The translations under genes were made by a program, and so were the position numbers. The notes under the pieces are model-generated. The model searched no databases, was not told the origin of the DNA, and saw only the letters and a list, made by a program, of their open reading frames with translations. A stretch of 64,000 nt of DNA from Pontibacter mucosus (GTDB lineage: Bacteria; Bacteroidota; Bacteroidia; Cytophagales; Hymenobacteraceae), in contig NZ_QBKI01000004.1 in the NCBI RefSeq assembly GCF_003054055.1, forward strand, positions 248,001 through 312,000. The letters are read 5' to 3'. How positions within the stretch are numbered: the first letter of the stretch is position 1; each line of letters begins with the position of its first letter. This document shows positions 18,901 through 26,511 of this stretch, one piece after another.

Positions 18901-19022
18901 CTCTCGCCGGTGAAGAAGTAGTATACCCCCAACCCCAGCGCCAGCACACCCAGCAGCAGTAAAAAAAGATAGGGATACCTGGTGTGCGTATCCCATTTCT
19001 CCCAAAACTTTATCTTACTCAT
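15984..19022 (-). CDS. Large polytopic membrane protein with C-terminal TPR repeats, unknown function
   Basis: This 1012-residue protein is not one I can name. Residues about 17-435 hold roughly ten to twelve hydrophobic segments (for example [53 protein letters not shown]). From about 445 to the end the protein is helical and TPR-like: [31 protein letters not shown], then [18 protein letters not shown] and [16 protein letters not shown] follow the TPR A/B helix pattern. The soluble part would be a scaffold attached to the inner membrane. It starts 16 bp after gatC and ends 10 bp before the ABC ATPase, so a joint envelope role with that ATPase is a fair inference, not shown. Confidence 0.8.
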   Translation of the reverse strand: MSKIKFWEKWDTHTRYPYLFLLLLGVLALGLGVYYFFTGESSLFAWDKLTDLQVVPVPVSEVPALLEGFTLSADGYLLLEQYDVALPEANTAAAGVLLLILGVSLAFYTAAISTMRQLPYFAGILLLMLFLATFNFDLLEIFGGAGQTTLLVSIVLFALGSYAFQAFLPNTGFGLRVLAMLGVVAVLGLLIYTEADFTPELITLHLVSYSSLGLLAATVIFMLWVSFENVNALLWINTQAKSPERRFSMWQFILISILYLLTLVLLYLRHLGYFDAELIPINPYVILLLSTVAGFWGMRQREAFYGRLFPFRPTGAVLYLVFAILAFLSIGYAFATANDSLTLLYRNLIVYTHLAFGFGFFAYVMINFGRLLEQRLQVYKVVYEPRTFSLFSFFIMSLVICVILIMRTQYRSYFQMQAGYYSYVGDLYRASGNNILAKRFYEESNVYDNGNVKANYSLASMYRQENQRNQEILLLKEAIDRRPNPKLYIRLANLYDEKQYFFEKLYVLQQGAEKFPESSEIYNNLALLYTQTSVQDSTEYYFNLAQEYGPGNEVVRSNRLAYYTRQAMLEPAKLVLEESRKGKYKTLRSNQAVLRQLLGLEPQDRERFMPDSLEQVEDFTLFYNQTISSLSKGDTARLKHINDYLAAPGNQLFFSDLIFLKGLVHHYNGLPREGRRLMENLALQMENQSGYYYNTLALWMMEEKNYRAAASYFKQAKDHGYAQAYLAHGYALAMAHRPEAAVGALEEVAYTENEAAIAVAQSMATLLRQDLDSVLVQATDKEKLQYLLTYLPTLNLDQVNSLASSIQEKDLKRHALVTRVEYLLNKRRWKLAYDAIKEAGDMLRPEGELRSALNLLQLKLWLYTEKYDVLLNRMDRLHLNDRDKRMALYFKARVAEVRGRTEEAATRYDQAVKMLAYDEETLLAAANFFRKQDPDGDKAYNILLDGITYNPYAAQLYKAYALESIDQGLVSYATQAAETLRDLLPPAEYATFIEELEQKRQEAENRVENWQL

Positions 19023-19038
19023 ATATTAAGCCTGCGAT

Positions 19039-19326
19039 TTATTCCAGCACTTTCGGCACACGGAAATAATCGGAGTCTTTTTTGGGTGCGTTCTGTAAGG
19101 CTTCCTCGTGGGTGATGGTGTTGCGGGGCTCGTCCTCACGCAGCACGTTCACCTCCTCCGACATATGGATAAGCGGGGCCACGTGCTCGGTGTCGAGCTG
19201 GCGCAGCTGGTCTACCCAGTTCAGGATCTTGTTCAGGTCCTGCAGCACCTCCTGCTCCTTTTCCTCGTTAAACTCCAGCCTTGCTAAGTGCGCTATCTTG
19301 CGGATGGTTTGAATATCTGTTGACAT
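19039..19326 (-). CDS. gatC: Asp-tRNA(Asn)/Glu-tRNA(Gln) amidotransferase subunit C
   Basis: GatC is the small subunit that holds GatA and GatB together; the complex turns Glu-tRNA(Gln) and Asp-tRNA(Asn) into the amidated forms. The 95-residue length and sequence are typical: IRKIAHLARLEFNEEK at 8-23, LNKILNWVDQL in the middle, then the extended belt LREDEP and the C-terminal YFRVPKVLE. Its first 20 codons overlap the end of plsC in another frame by 59 bp. gatA and gatB are not in the window. The 16-bp gap to the next gene indicates co-transcription with the membrane/TPR gene. Confidence 0.95.
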   Translation of the reverse strand: MSTDIQTIRKIAHLARLEFNEEKEQEVLQDLNKILNWVDQLRQLDTEHVAPLIHMSEEVNVLREDEPRNTITHEEALQNAPKKDSDYFRVPKVLE

Positions 19327-20074
19327 GTACTTTTGTATGTTTCGAAATTTCAGCCTGAATAATGTTAAATACCTGCTCTTTCAGCCGTGGCAGGTCCTCC
19401 AGCGTCATGCCCCTGGTCTCGATTGGCTCGTGCAGCACAATCTTGAGCGGGTGCCAGCGCACCTTCAGCTTACCGTCCAGGTCGGGCAAAAAGTGCTGGT
19501 TGTAGGGCATGGTTACCGGCACCACGGGCACCTGCTTCTCAATAGCCAGTTTAAAGGGACCGTCCTTAAAGGCCATCAGCTTCTCGCCGGCGGTTTTCGG
19601 AATAGTGCCTTCCGGGAAAATAGCCAGGCTACGCCCCTCCTCCAGCGTTTTTGCCGACTTTATATAGCTTTTGGCACTGCTGATGGCGCTTCTGCGGTCT
19701 ACGGATATGTATAGTTTCTCATACACCTTGCCCCACAGCGGCACCTTGCACAAATCGGCCTTTCCCACAAAGTTAAGAAATCCGGGGATGGCATGCAGCA
19801 TGACCGGGATATCGAGGTAGGAGCTATGGTTGGGGGCAAAAATGTAGCGTTGCTTCGGGTTGTGCCTGAAGTGCCACTCTACCTGCAACGGCACCAGGAA
19901 CATGCGCAGCGAGGTGGAGGACCAGAACCTGTTGATACCATGCAGCCTCCTGTACCACTGTTCCCGGCGCATCAGCACGGCCTGCAGCGGATAGGTAACC
20001 ACGAAAGGAAGCACAAACCAGGTAACGCACCAGGTAGTATAAATCCGATGTGATAAGTATTTTATGGCCTTCAT
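19268..20074 (-). CDS. plsC: 1-acyl-sn-glycerol-3-phosphate acyltransferase (PlsC family)
   Basis: The enzyme adds the second acyl chain to lysophosphatidic acid in membrane phospholipid synthesis. The 268-residue protein has a hydrophobic N-terminal helix (about 11-33), the catalytic motif I NHSSYLD (82-88, the NHX4D box), the substrate-binding motif III FPEGT (153-157) and motif IV PVVPVTM. The C-terminus beyond about residue 245 is polar and is encoded by DNA that also encodes the gatC start, so it may be a recent extension past an older stop. The next gene upstream (Nudix) ends 100 bp away across an inverted AAGTATA pair. Confidence 0.93.
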   Translation of the reverse strand: MKAIKYLSHRIYTTWCVTWFVLPFVVTYPLQAVLMRREQWYRRLHGINRFWSSTSLRMFLVPLQVEWHFRHNPKQRYIFAPNHSSYLDIPVMLHAIPGFLNFVGKADLCKVPLWGKVYEKLYISVDRRSAISSAKSYIKSAKTLEEGRSLAIFPEGTIPKTAGEKLMAFKDGPFKLAIEKQVPVVPVTMPYNQHFLPDLDGKLKVRWHPLKIVLHEPIETRGMTLEDLPRLKEQVFNIIQAEISKHTKVHVNRYSNHPQDSALSKAGV

Positions 20075-20147
20075 CTGCTCAAATGTAAGTATAATCCCTG
20101 GGTTTGCCGCCGCACGGCGTGCCTGTATAACGCAGAAATTTCCTGCT

Positions 20148-20170
20148 TTTATACTTTAGCAAAGTATAAA
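20148..20170. repeat. Inverted TATACTT pair with 3-nt loop
   Basis: TTTATACTTT (20148-20157), loop AGC, and AAAGTATAAA (20161-20170) form a perfect 10-bp inverted repeat between the Nudix gene stop and plsC. It could fold in RNA, but no T-run follows. Confidence 0.8.
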
Positions 20171-20173
20171 GGG

Positions 20174-20737
20174 CTACAGCCGGCCCTGTTGCTGCAGCAG
20201 AAACGCCGCTTTCAGGATTCCGGCCACGCTGATGGCATCCGTAATCTCGTTGTTGGTGGCCATGCGCACCGCCTCCTGAAAGGGCACCTTTTTGATGTGC
20301 AGCACCTCAGTTTCTTCAAAAGCAGTTTCGCCGGCGGTTAGTTCCTCGGCCAGAAAAACAAAGCCCTCCTCATCGGTTACGGAGTTGGACGTATGGAGCC
20401 GGCAGATATTCGTCCACTTGGCGGCCGTGAAACCGGTTTCCTCCTGCAGCTCGCGCTTGGCCGATTCCAAGATGTCCTTTTCCACCAGCCCGCCGCCCAT
20501 GGGTATTTCCCAGCTATACTCGTGCAGGGGGTAGCGGTACTGGCCAATCAGGTAAGTATAGCCCTCGTCATCTATGGGTATAATGCCGATGGCTTTGTTT
20601 TTCATACTTACCACGCCGTAGATGCCTTCGCTGCCGCCGGGGGTAAGCACTTTGTCTTCGCGCAGTTTAATCCAGGGGTTCTGGTAAATCTCCCGGCTGG
20701 ACAGGGTGGTCCAGGGGTTATGTGTTTCGTCGATCAT
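20174..20737 (-). CDS. Nudix hydrolase (ADP-ribose pyrophosphatase-like)
   Basis: Nudix enzymes cleave a nucleoside diphosphate linked to another group, here most likely ADP-ribose or a sugar nucleotide. The 187-residue protein has the box around residues 80-103: GGGLVEK followed by SAKRELQEETGF, so the catalytic REx-EE-x-G part is intact. The first Glu of the consensus is off by one and a Lys stands in its usual place, so activity should be tested rather than assumed. The N-terminal WTTLSSREIYQNPWIKLREDKV is typical of the ADP-ribose branch. It is a single gene, with a plus-strand spacer on each side. Confidence 0.88.
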   Translation of the reverse strand: MIDETHNPWTTLSSREIYQNPWIKLREDKVLTPGGSEGIYGVVSMKNKAIGIIPIDDEGYTYLIGQYRYPLHEYSWEIPMGGGLVEKDILESAKRELQEETGFTAAKWTNICRLHTSNSVTDEEGFVFLAEELTAGETAFEETEVLHIKKVPFQEAVRMATNNEITDAISVAGILKAAFLLQQQGRL

Positions 20738-20840
20738 AGCTTAAAAAGTTGCCAGTGCAAAGATAGGAAAGATGCGGGTCTTCAGGCTACCTTGGCCTAG
20801 CTGTAAAAATCTTGCTGTAGCTTTTAAAAGACCAGCTACA

Positions 20841-21170
20841 CTAAGCCGAAGCCGCTTTGAACCACTCCCGCAGCAGCGCCTTGTCTATATCAGCAGCAGA
20901 TTTGAGTTTGATGTGCCGCATATCCTTGCCTGTGCCTTCCAGCAGGTTGTGCTCGTCGGATAGCTTCTCAAACTGGAAGAAGCCCAGCGTAACGTAGGCT
21001 TTCGCTGTTTTGAGGTAGGCAAAGTCTTTCGCTGCTTTGAAAACAGGCCGGCTCCATTTCAACTCCTCTACCACATTTGGCACGCTCTCGTGTACGAGTT
21101 GGCGTACCGCCTCCATGATCTCCTGGTGCTTGCCGGCATTGGTGATGTATTCTGTTACCTGTGGGTTCAT
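20841..21170 (-). CDS. DUF1801 domain protein
   Basis: This 109-residue protein matches the small DUF1801 (YdhG-like) family by its N-terminal helix pattern, the PNVVEELKWSRPVFKAAKDFAYLKTAKAYVTLGFFQ core and the closing HIKLKSAADID. The fold is a small alpha/beta domain found alone in many soil bacteria. Its biochemical role is not known. There are no transmembrane segments and no signal peptide. It stands alone between the Nudix and RidA genes. Confidence 0.85.
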   Translation of the reverse strand: MNPQVTEYITNAGKHQEIMEAVRQLVHESVPNVVEELKWSRPVFKAAKDFAYLKTAKAYVTLGFFQFEKLSDEHNLLEGTGKDMRHIKLKSAADIDKALLREWFKAASA

Positions 21171-21283
21171 GAAGTATATTTTATACTTTGGTTTGGTGAA
21201 GTAACAAGACGTATAGCTTTAAAACTACAGAAATTATACTTTATACTTACTCGTAGCTACATACAAGTGACATAAGTATAAAA

Positions 21284-21664
21284 TCAGCCTTTCCGGGCTA
21301 TCATTTCCATCTCTACCTGCGCGCCCAGTGGAAGCGAGGCTACGCCGATGGTGGTGCGGGCGGGGTATGGCTCAGAAAACTGAGTCTTGTATACTTCGTT
21401 CATGGCACTGAAATTGGCCATATCGGTTAAGAACACATTTACCTTTACCACATGATCCGGTGTTAGCCCGGCCGCGGCCAGCACCTGAAAGAGGTTTTTA
21501 AAACACTGCTCCGTCTGGGCGCTAATGTCTCCCTCCACCAGTTTACCGTTTGTGGCGTCAATAGGCGTTTGCCCGGACAGGAAAATAAGCTCGCCCGCCT
21601 GAACGGCATGGGAATAGGGGCCTACGGCTACGGCGCCTCCGGCGGTAAATGCTTTTCTGGGCAT
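21284..21664 (-). CDS. RidA family enamine/imine deaminase
   Basis: RidA proteins hydrolyse reactive 2-aminoacrylate-type enamines released by PLP enzymes and so protect the cell. The 126-residue protein has the family length and features: AVAVGPYSHAVQAGELIFLSGQ near the N-terminus, the VVKVNVFLTDMANF strand-helix, and the active-site Arg in PARTTIGVASLPLGAQVEMEMIA. It would form a cytoplasmic trimer. It is the first gene of a short leftward set, and the region upstream (21665-22544) has no gene. Confidence 0.94.
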   Translation of the reverse strand: MPRKAFTAGGAVAVGPYSHAVQAGELIFLSGQTPIDATNGKLVEGDISAQTEQCFKNLFQVLAAAGLTPDHVVKVNVFLTDMANFSAMNEVYKTQFSEPYPARTTIGVASLPLGAQVEMEMIARKG

Positions 21665-21901
21665 GAGTAGGTTTCTAGGTTAATTGTTAAGTATAGATAA
21701 CTAGCGTCTAAACTCAATAAACATACGCTTTTTTGTTGAAATCTGTAGATTACTGCAAATGTCTAAACACACATTTATACCTATATTTCATCATCGCCTC
21801 ACAAGCTTTGTTCTCCGCTTTTGCCCGGTGCTTGTAGCTTTAGCAGAATATTATACCAGTAGATGGGTTTTGATAAGTTAGTTGGGGATAATATACTTTA
21901 G

Positions 21902-22285
21902 CTATACTTTCCTAGCTACTGCTTCCTGCAACTTGAACCAAGCTATCCTTGCTAGCCCCCGTTCATCCTCTAGTACCCACAAGCGGTTCGTTTCACATCT
22001 AGCTTTGGTGCTCTCAAGCCCGAGAGGGCTCGCCTTCGGACATCGCGCTGTCTACATTTCCTTTGCTCCTGACGTCGCAATGCCCTTCGGGCACCGGAAA
22101 AACTCGCATAGGCGCCTCCCAGAAAAACTGCGAATCATTTAGGTAGCCGAGGCCTATTCTGTCATCTCGACCTTCGGGAGAGATCTGGATAGAATCCCCG
22201 ATAGATCTCTCACTACGTTCGAGATGACAAGGAAAGAATGGAGTATAAATTCCCCTCTTGGGAGGGGTCAGGGGTGGGTTTATAC
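21902..22285. repeat. Composite intergenic repeat, copy A
   Basis: This stretch matches 42707-43100 block for block: CTATACTTTCCTAG, then GCTATCCTT, then CTCGCCTTCGG and CATCGCGCTGTCTACATTTC, then a long hairpin with arms TGTCATCTCGA / TCGAGATGACA and AGAGATCT / AGATCTCT inside (about 22160-22228), and last a CCCCTC-loop-GAGGGG hairpin with an AGGGGTGGG tail. Both copies keep a short open frame reading GLAFGHRAVYISFA, but no start, length or context supports a real protein. The rest of the 880-base spacer holds further short palindromes. Confidence 0.85.
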
Positions 22286-22292
22286 TTTGTAG

Positions 22293-22312
22293 GGACAGGT
22301 CGCGACCTGTCC
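22293..22312. repeat. Perfect 20-bp palindrome (REP-like)
   Basis: GGACAGGTCGCGACCTGTCC is a perfect palindrome set between the CCCCTC hairpin and more repeats. Its form (short GC palindrome in a spacer) fits the REP class also seen near the RAYT gene. Confidence 0.8.
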
Positions 22313-22489
22313 GCGCGAGAACTGAGGCTATGGAATTGATACTTCACCCGCAGTAACTATAGAACTTATACTTCAGCCAAAGCAATCACAGTGCTCCCCT
22401 CCTTGGCTAAGGAGGAGCAGGGGTGGTTGGGCCCGGGACTGCTGAGGAAATCCTCCATACTCTGTCATGATGTAAATACGGCTATCATC

Positions 22490-22526
22490 TAAAAATAAAA
22501 ACCCCCTCCTGAAAACAGGAGGGGGT
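22490..22526 (-). terminator. Terminator of the acetate/propionate operon
   Basis: On the minus strand the stem ACCCCCTCCT / AGGAGGGGGT (10 bp, loop GTTTTC) is followed by TTTTATTTTT. It lies 18 bp after the synthetase stop at 22545. Confidence 0.88.
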
Positions 22527-22544
22527 AAGGGGGAGGTTATACTT

Positions 22545-25500
22545 TTACAACGCCCCGGCCTTTATCTCATCCACCACATCCGGGTCGAGCAGCGTGGACG
22601 TGTCGCCCAGGTTGGACGTTTCGCCCTCGGCTATTTTGCGCAGAATGCGGCGCATGATTTTGCCCGAACGCGTCTTCGGCAGCCCGCTTACGAGCTGGAT
22701 CTTATCCGGCTTGGCAATCTTTCCGATCTTCTCCACCACCGTCTCGATGATCTCGGCGCGCAGGTACTCCTCTTTCTCCGGAATCTCCTTGCAGATCACG
22801 AACGCATAGATGCCCTGCCCTTTCACGTCGTGCGGGTAGCCCACCACGGCCGACTCCACCACGTGCTCGTTGTGGTTGATGGCCTCTTCAATCTCAGCCG
22901 TTCCAAAACGGTGGCCGGATACGTTGATCACGTCGTCCACACGGCCGATGATGCGGTACAAGCCGTTCTCGTCGCGCTTGGCGCCGTCGCCGGTGAAGTA
23001 TAAGCCTTTGTAAGTAGAGAAATAGCTCAAACGGCAGCGCTCGTGGTCGCCGTAGGTGGTGCGAATCATACCCGGCCATGGGAACTTCATGCACAGGTAA
23101 CCCTCTACCCCATTCTCGGCGATTTCGTTGCCGTCACTGTCTACCAGTATCGGCTGAATACCAGGCAAAGGCAGCGCGGCATGGCTTGGCTTCATCGGCG
23201 TCACGTTGGCCAGCGTTGAGATCATGATGCCACCGGTTTCGGTCTGCCACCAGGTATCCACCACCGGGCAGCGTTCCTTGCCCACGTGGGTATGGTACCA
23301 GTGCCAGGCCTCCTCGTTTATCGGCTCACCCACTGAGCCCAGCACCTTCAGGGAGTCGAGGCTGTAGGAGAGCACGTCGTCGATATCGCCGGCCATCAGC
23401 GAGCGAATAGCCGTTGGCGCCGTGTAGAAGATCGTCACGCCATACTTGTCGCACACCTGCCAGAAGCGGCCGTTGTCCGGGTAGGTCGGCACGCCCTCAA
23501 ACATCAGCGTGGTCGCGCCGCTCAGCAGCGGGCCGTAGAGCAGGTAGGTATGCCCCGTCACCCAGCCGATGTCGGCCGTACACCAGTAGATGTCGCTTTC
23601 CTGGTACTGGAACACGTTCATGAAGCTGTACTGCGCATAAACCATGTAGCCGCCGCAGGTATGCACCACACCTTTCGGTTTGCCCGTAGAGCCCGACGTA
23701 TAAAGTATAAAGAGCATGTCCTCGGCATCCATTTCCTCGGCAGGGCAGTCTTTGCTTACGGTTTTCACCTCATCGTGGAACCACACATCGCGGCCTTCCA
23801 CCATGTTCACAGCCCAGCCCAAACGCTCTACTACAATCACGCGCTGCACCGATGGGCAGTTCTCCAGGGCCTCGTCCACCACGCGCTTCACCGGAATCTG
23901 CTTGGCACCGCGGTTCAAACCATCAGAAGTCAGTACCATGGTCGCCTGCGCATCGTTGATGCGGTCGGCCATACTTACTGCCGAGAAACCGGCAAAGATA
24001 ACAGAGTGGGTCGCGCCAATGCGGGCACAGGCCAGCACCGCAATCGCCAGCTCCGGAATCATCGGCATATAGATACAGATGCGGTCGCCTTTCTTGGCAC
24101 CGTTCTTCTTGAGCACATTGGCAAACTGGCACACTTTCTCGTGCAGTTCGCGGTAAGTATAGCGGATAAAGCGTTCTTTCGGGTCGTTGGGCTCCCAAAT
24201 CAGGGCCAGTTTGTTGCCGCGTGTTTTCAGGTGGCGGTCGAGGCAGTTCTCGGTAATGTTCATCTTTCCGCCCTGAAACCACTTCACGTTCGGCTCGTCA
24301 AAGTTCCAGTCCAGCACCTTGTCCCACTTCTTGCGCCAGGTAAAGGTGTCGGCAATGTCAGCCCAGAACCCCTCGGGGTCCTCCGTGCTGCGTTTGTAGG
24401 CCTCCTGGTACTCCTCGTAGGACTTAAGTTGATAATTTGTCATGGCAAGATTTAATTCTTGGTTAGATAGTGTTTTAAGGTTTATAAAAGCATTTCCGAT
24501 TCGCCTGCTCTTCAGGCGGTCGCGTATTTCGGTTAGTATGGCCGGGTCGTCAATGGTAGACGGCACAGCGTAAGGAGTACCATCGGCGATGTGGCGCAGG
24601 ATACGCCTCAGAATTTTGCCGGAGCGCGTCTTGGGCAGGCGCTGTACCTGCAGCACCGTTCTGAAGTAGGCCACGGCCCCAATCTTCTCCCGCACCAGCG
24701 CCACCAGCTCTTTTTCCAGTTCAAGCTCCGGAATGGTCTGCCCGTCTTTGAGCACCACCAGCCCCACGGGCCGCTGCCCTCTGAGTTCGTCCCCTATTCC
24801 AATCACGGCACACTCGGCCACGGCAGGGTGCGAGGAGACCATTTCCTCCATTTCGCCGGTGGAAAGCCTGTGGCCCGACACGTTGATTACATCGTCGATG
24901 CGGCCCATAATGTATACATAGCCGTCCTCGTCGATGTAGCCGCCGTCGCCGGTCATGTAGTAGCCCGGAAAGCGCTCCAGGTAGGATTTCCGGAACCGCT
25001 CGTCGTCCTCCCACAGCGCGGGGAGGCAGCCTGGCGGCAAAGGCAGCTTCACGGCTACAATGCCCTCCTGGCCCGGGATAAGCCGTTGCCCCTCCTCGTT
25101 GAGGATATGCACCTCGTAGCCGCTCACAGGTTTTCCTGCCGACCCGGGTTTGGCCGGGAAAGGCTCCACGCCCATCATAGTCGCCACCATCGGCCAGCCC
25201 GATTCGGTTTGCCACCAGTGGTCAATAACCGGCACTTGCAGCAGGTCCTTCGCCCAGTAATAGGTGGCCGGATCGCAACGCTCACCAGCTAAAAATAGGT
25301 ATTTTAATGAAGGAGTGCCGTATTTTTTCTTAAAATGTCCGTCTGGGTCTTCTTTTTTGATAGCCCGGAAAGCGGTTGGCGCCGTGAACAGTACTTTTAC
25401 CTCATGCTCCTGGATAATACGCCAGAAGGTGCCGGCATCGGGCGTGCGCACGGGCTTGCCCTCGAAAAGGATGGAGGTACAGCCATGGATAAGCGGCGCA

Positions 25501-26414
25501 TACACCAGGTAGGAATGTCCCACAGCCCAGCCTACGTCAGAGGCCGCCCAGAACACATCGCCCGGGTCCACATCGTACACCGCCTTCATGCTATACTTTA
25601 GTGCCACGGCATGGCCACCGTTGTCGCGCACAATGCCTTTGGGCTTGCCGGTGGTGCCGGAAGTATAAAGTATGTACAGCGGGTCGGTGGCATCCACAGG
25701 TACGCATGCGGCTGGTTCTGCCTGCTCGAGCAGCTCCATATAGTCCAGGTCGCGGCCCGGCTGCAGCTCGGCCTGCACCTGTGGCCGCTGTAGGATGATG
25801 GTATGGTCTGGTTGGTGCGTGCTGCTGGCCAGCGCTTTGTCCAGCAAAGGCTTGTAGGGAATAACGTTGGAAAACTCGATGCCGCAGGAGGCAGAGATAA
25901 CGACCTTGGGTTTGGCATCGTCGATGCGCACGCTTAACTCGTGCGGCGCAAAGCCCCCGAACACAACCGAGTGAATGGCTCCCAGCCGCGCGCAGGCTAG
26001 CATCGCCACCACTGCCTCGGGTATCACCGGCATGTAAATCACCACCGTATCGCCTTTGCCGATGCCCAGGTGCTGCAGCGCCCCGGCAAAGCGGGCGACC
26101 AAATCGCGCAGCTCGGCATACGTATACTTGCGGAGCACACCCGTTACCGGCGAGTCGTAGATAAGGGCGTGCTGCTCCGCCCGGCCGTTCTCGACATGGT
26201 AGTCCAGCGCCAGGTAGGCGGTGTTAAGCTGGCCGCCCTTGAACCAGCGGTAAAAGCCCTTTTCATCGGTGCTCAGGACTTGCGCAGGTTTCTCGTACCA
26301 GGCAATCTGCTCGGCCTGCTCGCCCCAGAAGCTTTCCGGGTTGGCTATACTTCGGGCATACTCCCGGGCATAGCTATTTGGTTTTCGTTGTGAAGTTCCC
26401 ATAGTTCCAGCCAT
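22545..26414 (-). CDS. Two-headed acyl-CoA synthetase: propionyl-CoA synthetase-like head fused to acetyl-CoA synthetase
   Basis: Each half is a complete AMP-forming acyl-CoA synthetase, which activates a short acid with ATP and CoA. The head (1-~635) has SFWGEQAEQIAWYEKPAQV, the P-loop YILYTSGTTGKPKG, WWQTESGWP (the PrpE/ACSS3 form), MTGDGGYIDEDG and the catalytic Lys in PKTRSGKILRR. The tail (658-1289; 632 residues from its own ATG at 24443) has FILYTSGSTGKPKG, WWQTETGG (the Acs form), FTGDGAKRDENG and PKTRSGKIMRR. Single enzymes of each kind are about 630-650 residues. The ~22-residue link (RIGNAFINLKTLSNQELNLA) is A/T-rich like a spacer. A lost stop or an assembly error could have joined two genes, and the tail may also be translated alone. 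Confidence 0.9.
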   Translation of the reverse strand: MAGTMGTSQRKPNSYAREYARSIANPESFWGEQAEQIAWYEKPAQVLSTDEKGFYRWFKGGQLNTAYLALDYHVENGRAEQHALIYDSPVTGVLRKYTYAELRDLVARFAGALQHLGIGKGDTVVIYMPVIPEAVVAMLACARLGAIHSVVFGGFAPHELSVRIDDAKPKVVISASCGIEFSNVIPYKPLLDKALASSTHQPDHTIILQRPQVQAELQPGRDLDYMELLEQAEPAACVPVDATDPLYILYTSGTTGKPKGIVRDNGGHAVALKYSMKAVYDVDPGDVFWAASDVGWAVGHSYLVYAPLIHGCTSILFEGKPVRTPDAGTFWRIIQEHEVKVLFTAPTAFRAIKKEDPDGHFKKKYGTPSLKYLFLAGERCDPATYYWAKDLLQVPVIDHWWQTESGWPMVATMMGVEPFPAKPGSAGKPVSGYEVHILNEEGQRLIPGQEGIVAVKLPLPPGCLPALWEDDERFRKSYLERFPGYYMTGDGGYIDEDGYVYIMGRIDDVINVSGHRLSTGEMEEMVSSHPAVAECAVIGIGDELRGQRPVGLVVLKDGQTIPELELEKELVALVREKIGAVAYFRTVLQVQRLPKTRSGKILRRILRHIADGTPYAVPSTIDDPAILTEIRDRLKSRRIGNAFINLKTLSNQELNLAMTNYQLKSYEEYQEAYKRSTEDPEGFWADIADTFTWRKKWDKVLDWNFDEPNVKWFQGGKMNITENCLDRHLKTRGNKLALIWEPNDPKERFIRYTYRELHEKVCQFANVLKKNGAKKGDRICIYMPMIPELAIAVLACARIGATHSVIFAGFSAVSMADRINDAQATMVLTSDGLNRGAKQIPVKRVVDEALENCPSVQRVIVVERLGWAVNMVEGRDVWFHDEVKTVSKDCPAEEMDAEDMLFILYTSGSTGKPKGVVHTCGGYMVYAQYSFMNVFQYQESDIYWCTADIGWVTGHTYLLYGPLLSGATTLMFEGVPTYPDNGRFWQVCDKYGVTIFYTAPTAIRSLMAGDIDDVLSYSLDSLKVLGSVGEPINEEAWHWYHTHVGKERCPVVDTWWQTETGGIMISTLANVTPMKPSHAALPLPGIQPILVDSDGNEIAENGVEGYLCMKFPWPGMIRTTYGDHERCRLSYFSTYKGLYFTGDGAKRDENGLYRIIGRVDDVINVSGHRFGTAEIEEAINHNEHVVESAVVGYPHDVKGQGIYAFVICKEIPEKEEYLRAEIIETVVEKIGKIAKPDKIQLVSGLPKTRSGKIMRRILRKIAEGETSNLGDTSTLLDPDVVDEIKAGAL

Positions 26415-26511
26415 CTGAATTTCTGTTTAAGCATCAGGGATTTCCCCCTTCATCAAAACGCATAAAATGAGTCTTTGGGATGTGCTAAACTGCCCGCCGC
26501 ATCAAAATTTA

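Noticed and set aside
21882..22142. Open frame of 86 codons in the 880-base spacer
   Set aside because: It is a translation of the composite repeat; copy B gives a similar short frame (42698-42895), but the frames differ in start, length and most residues outside GLAFGHRAVYISFA.
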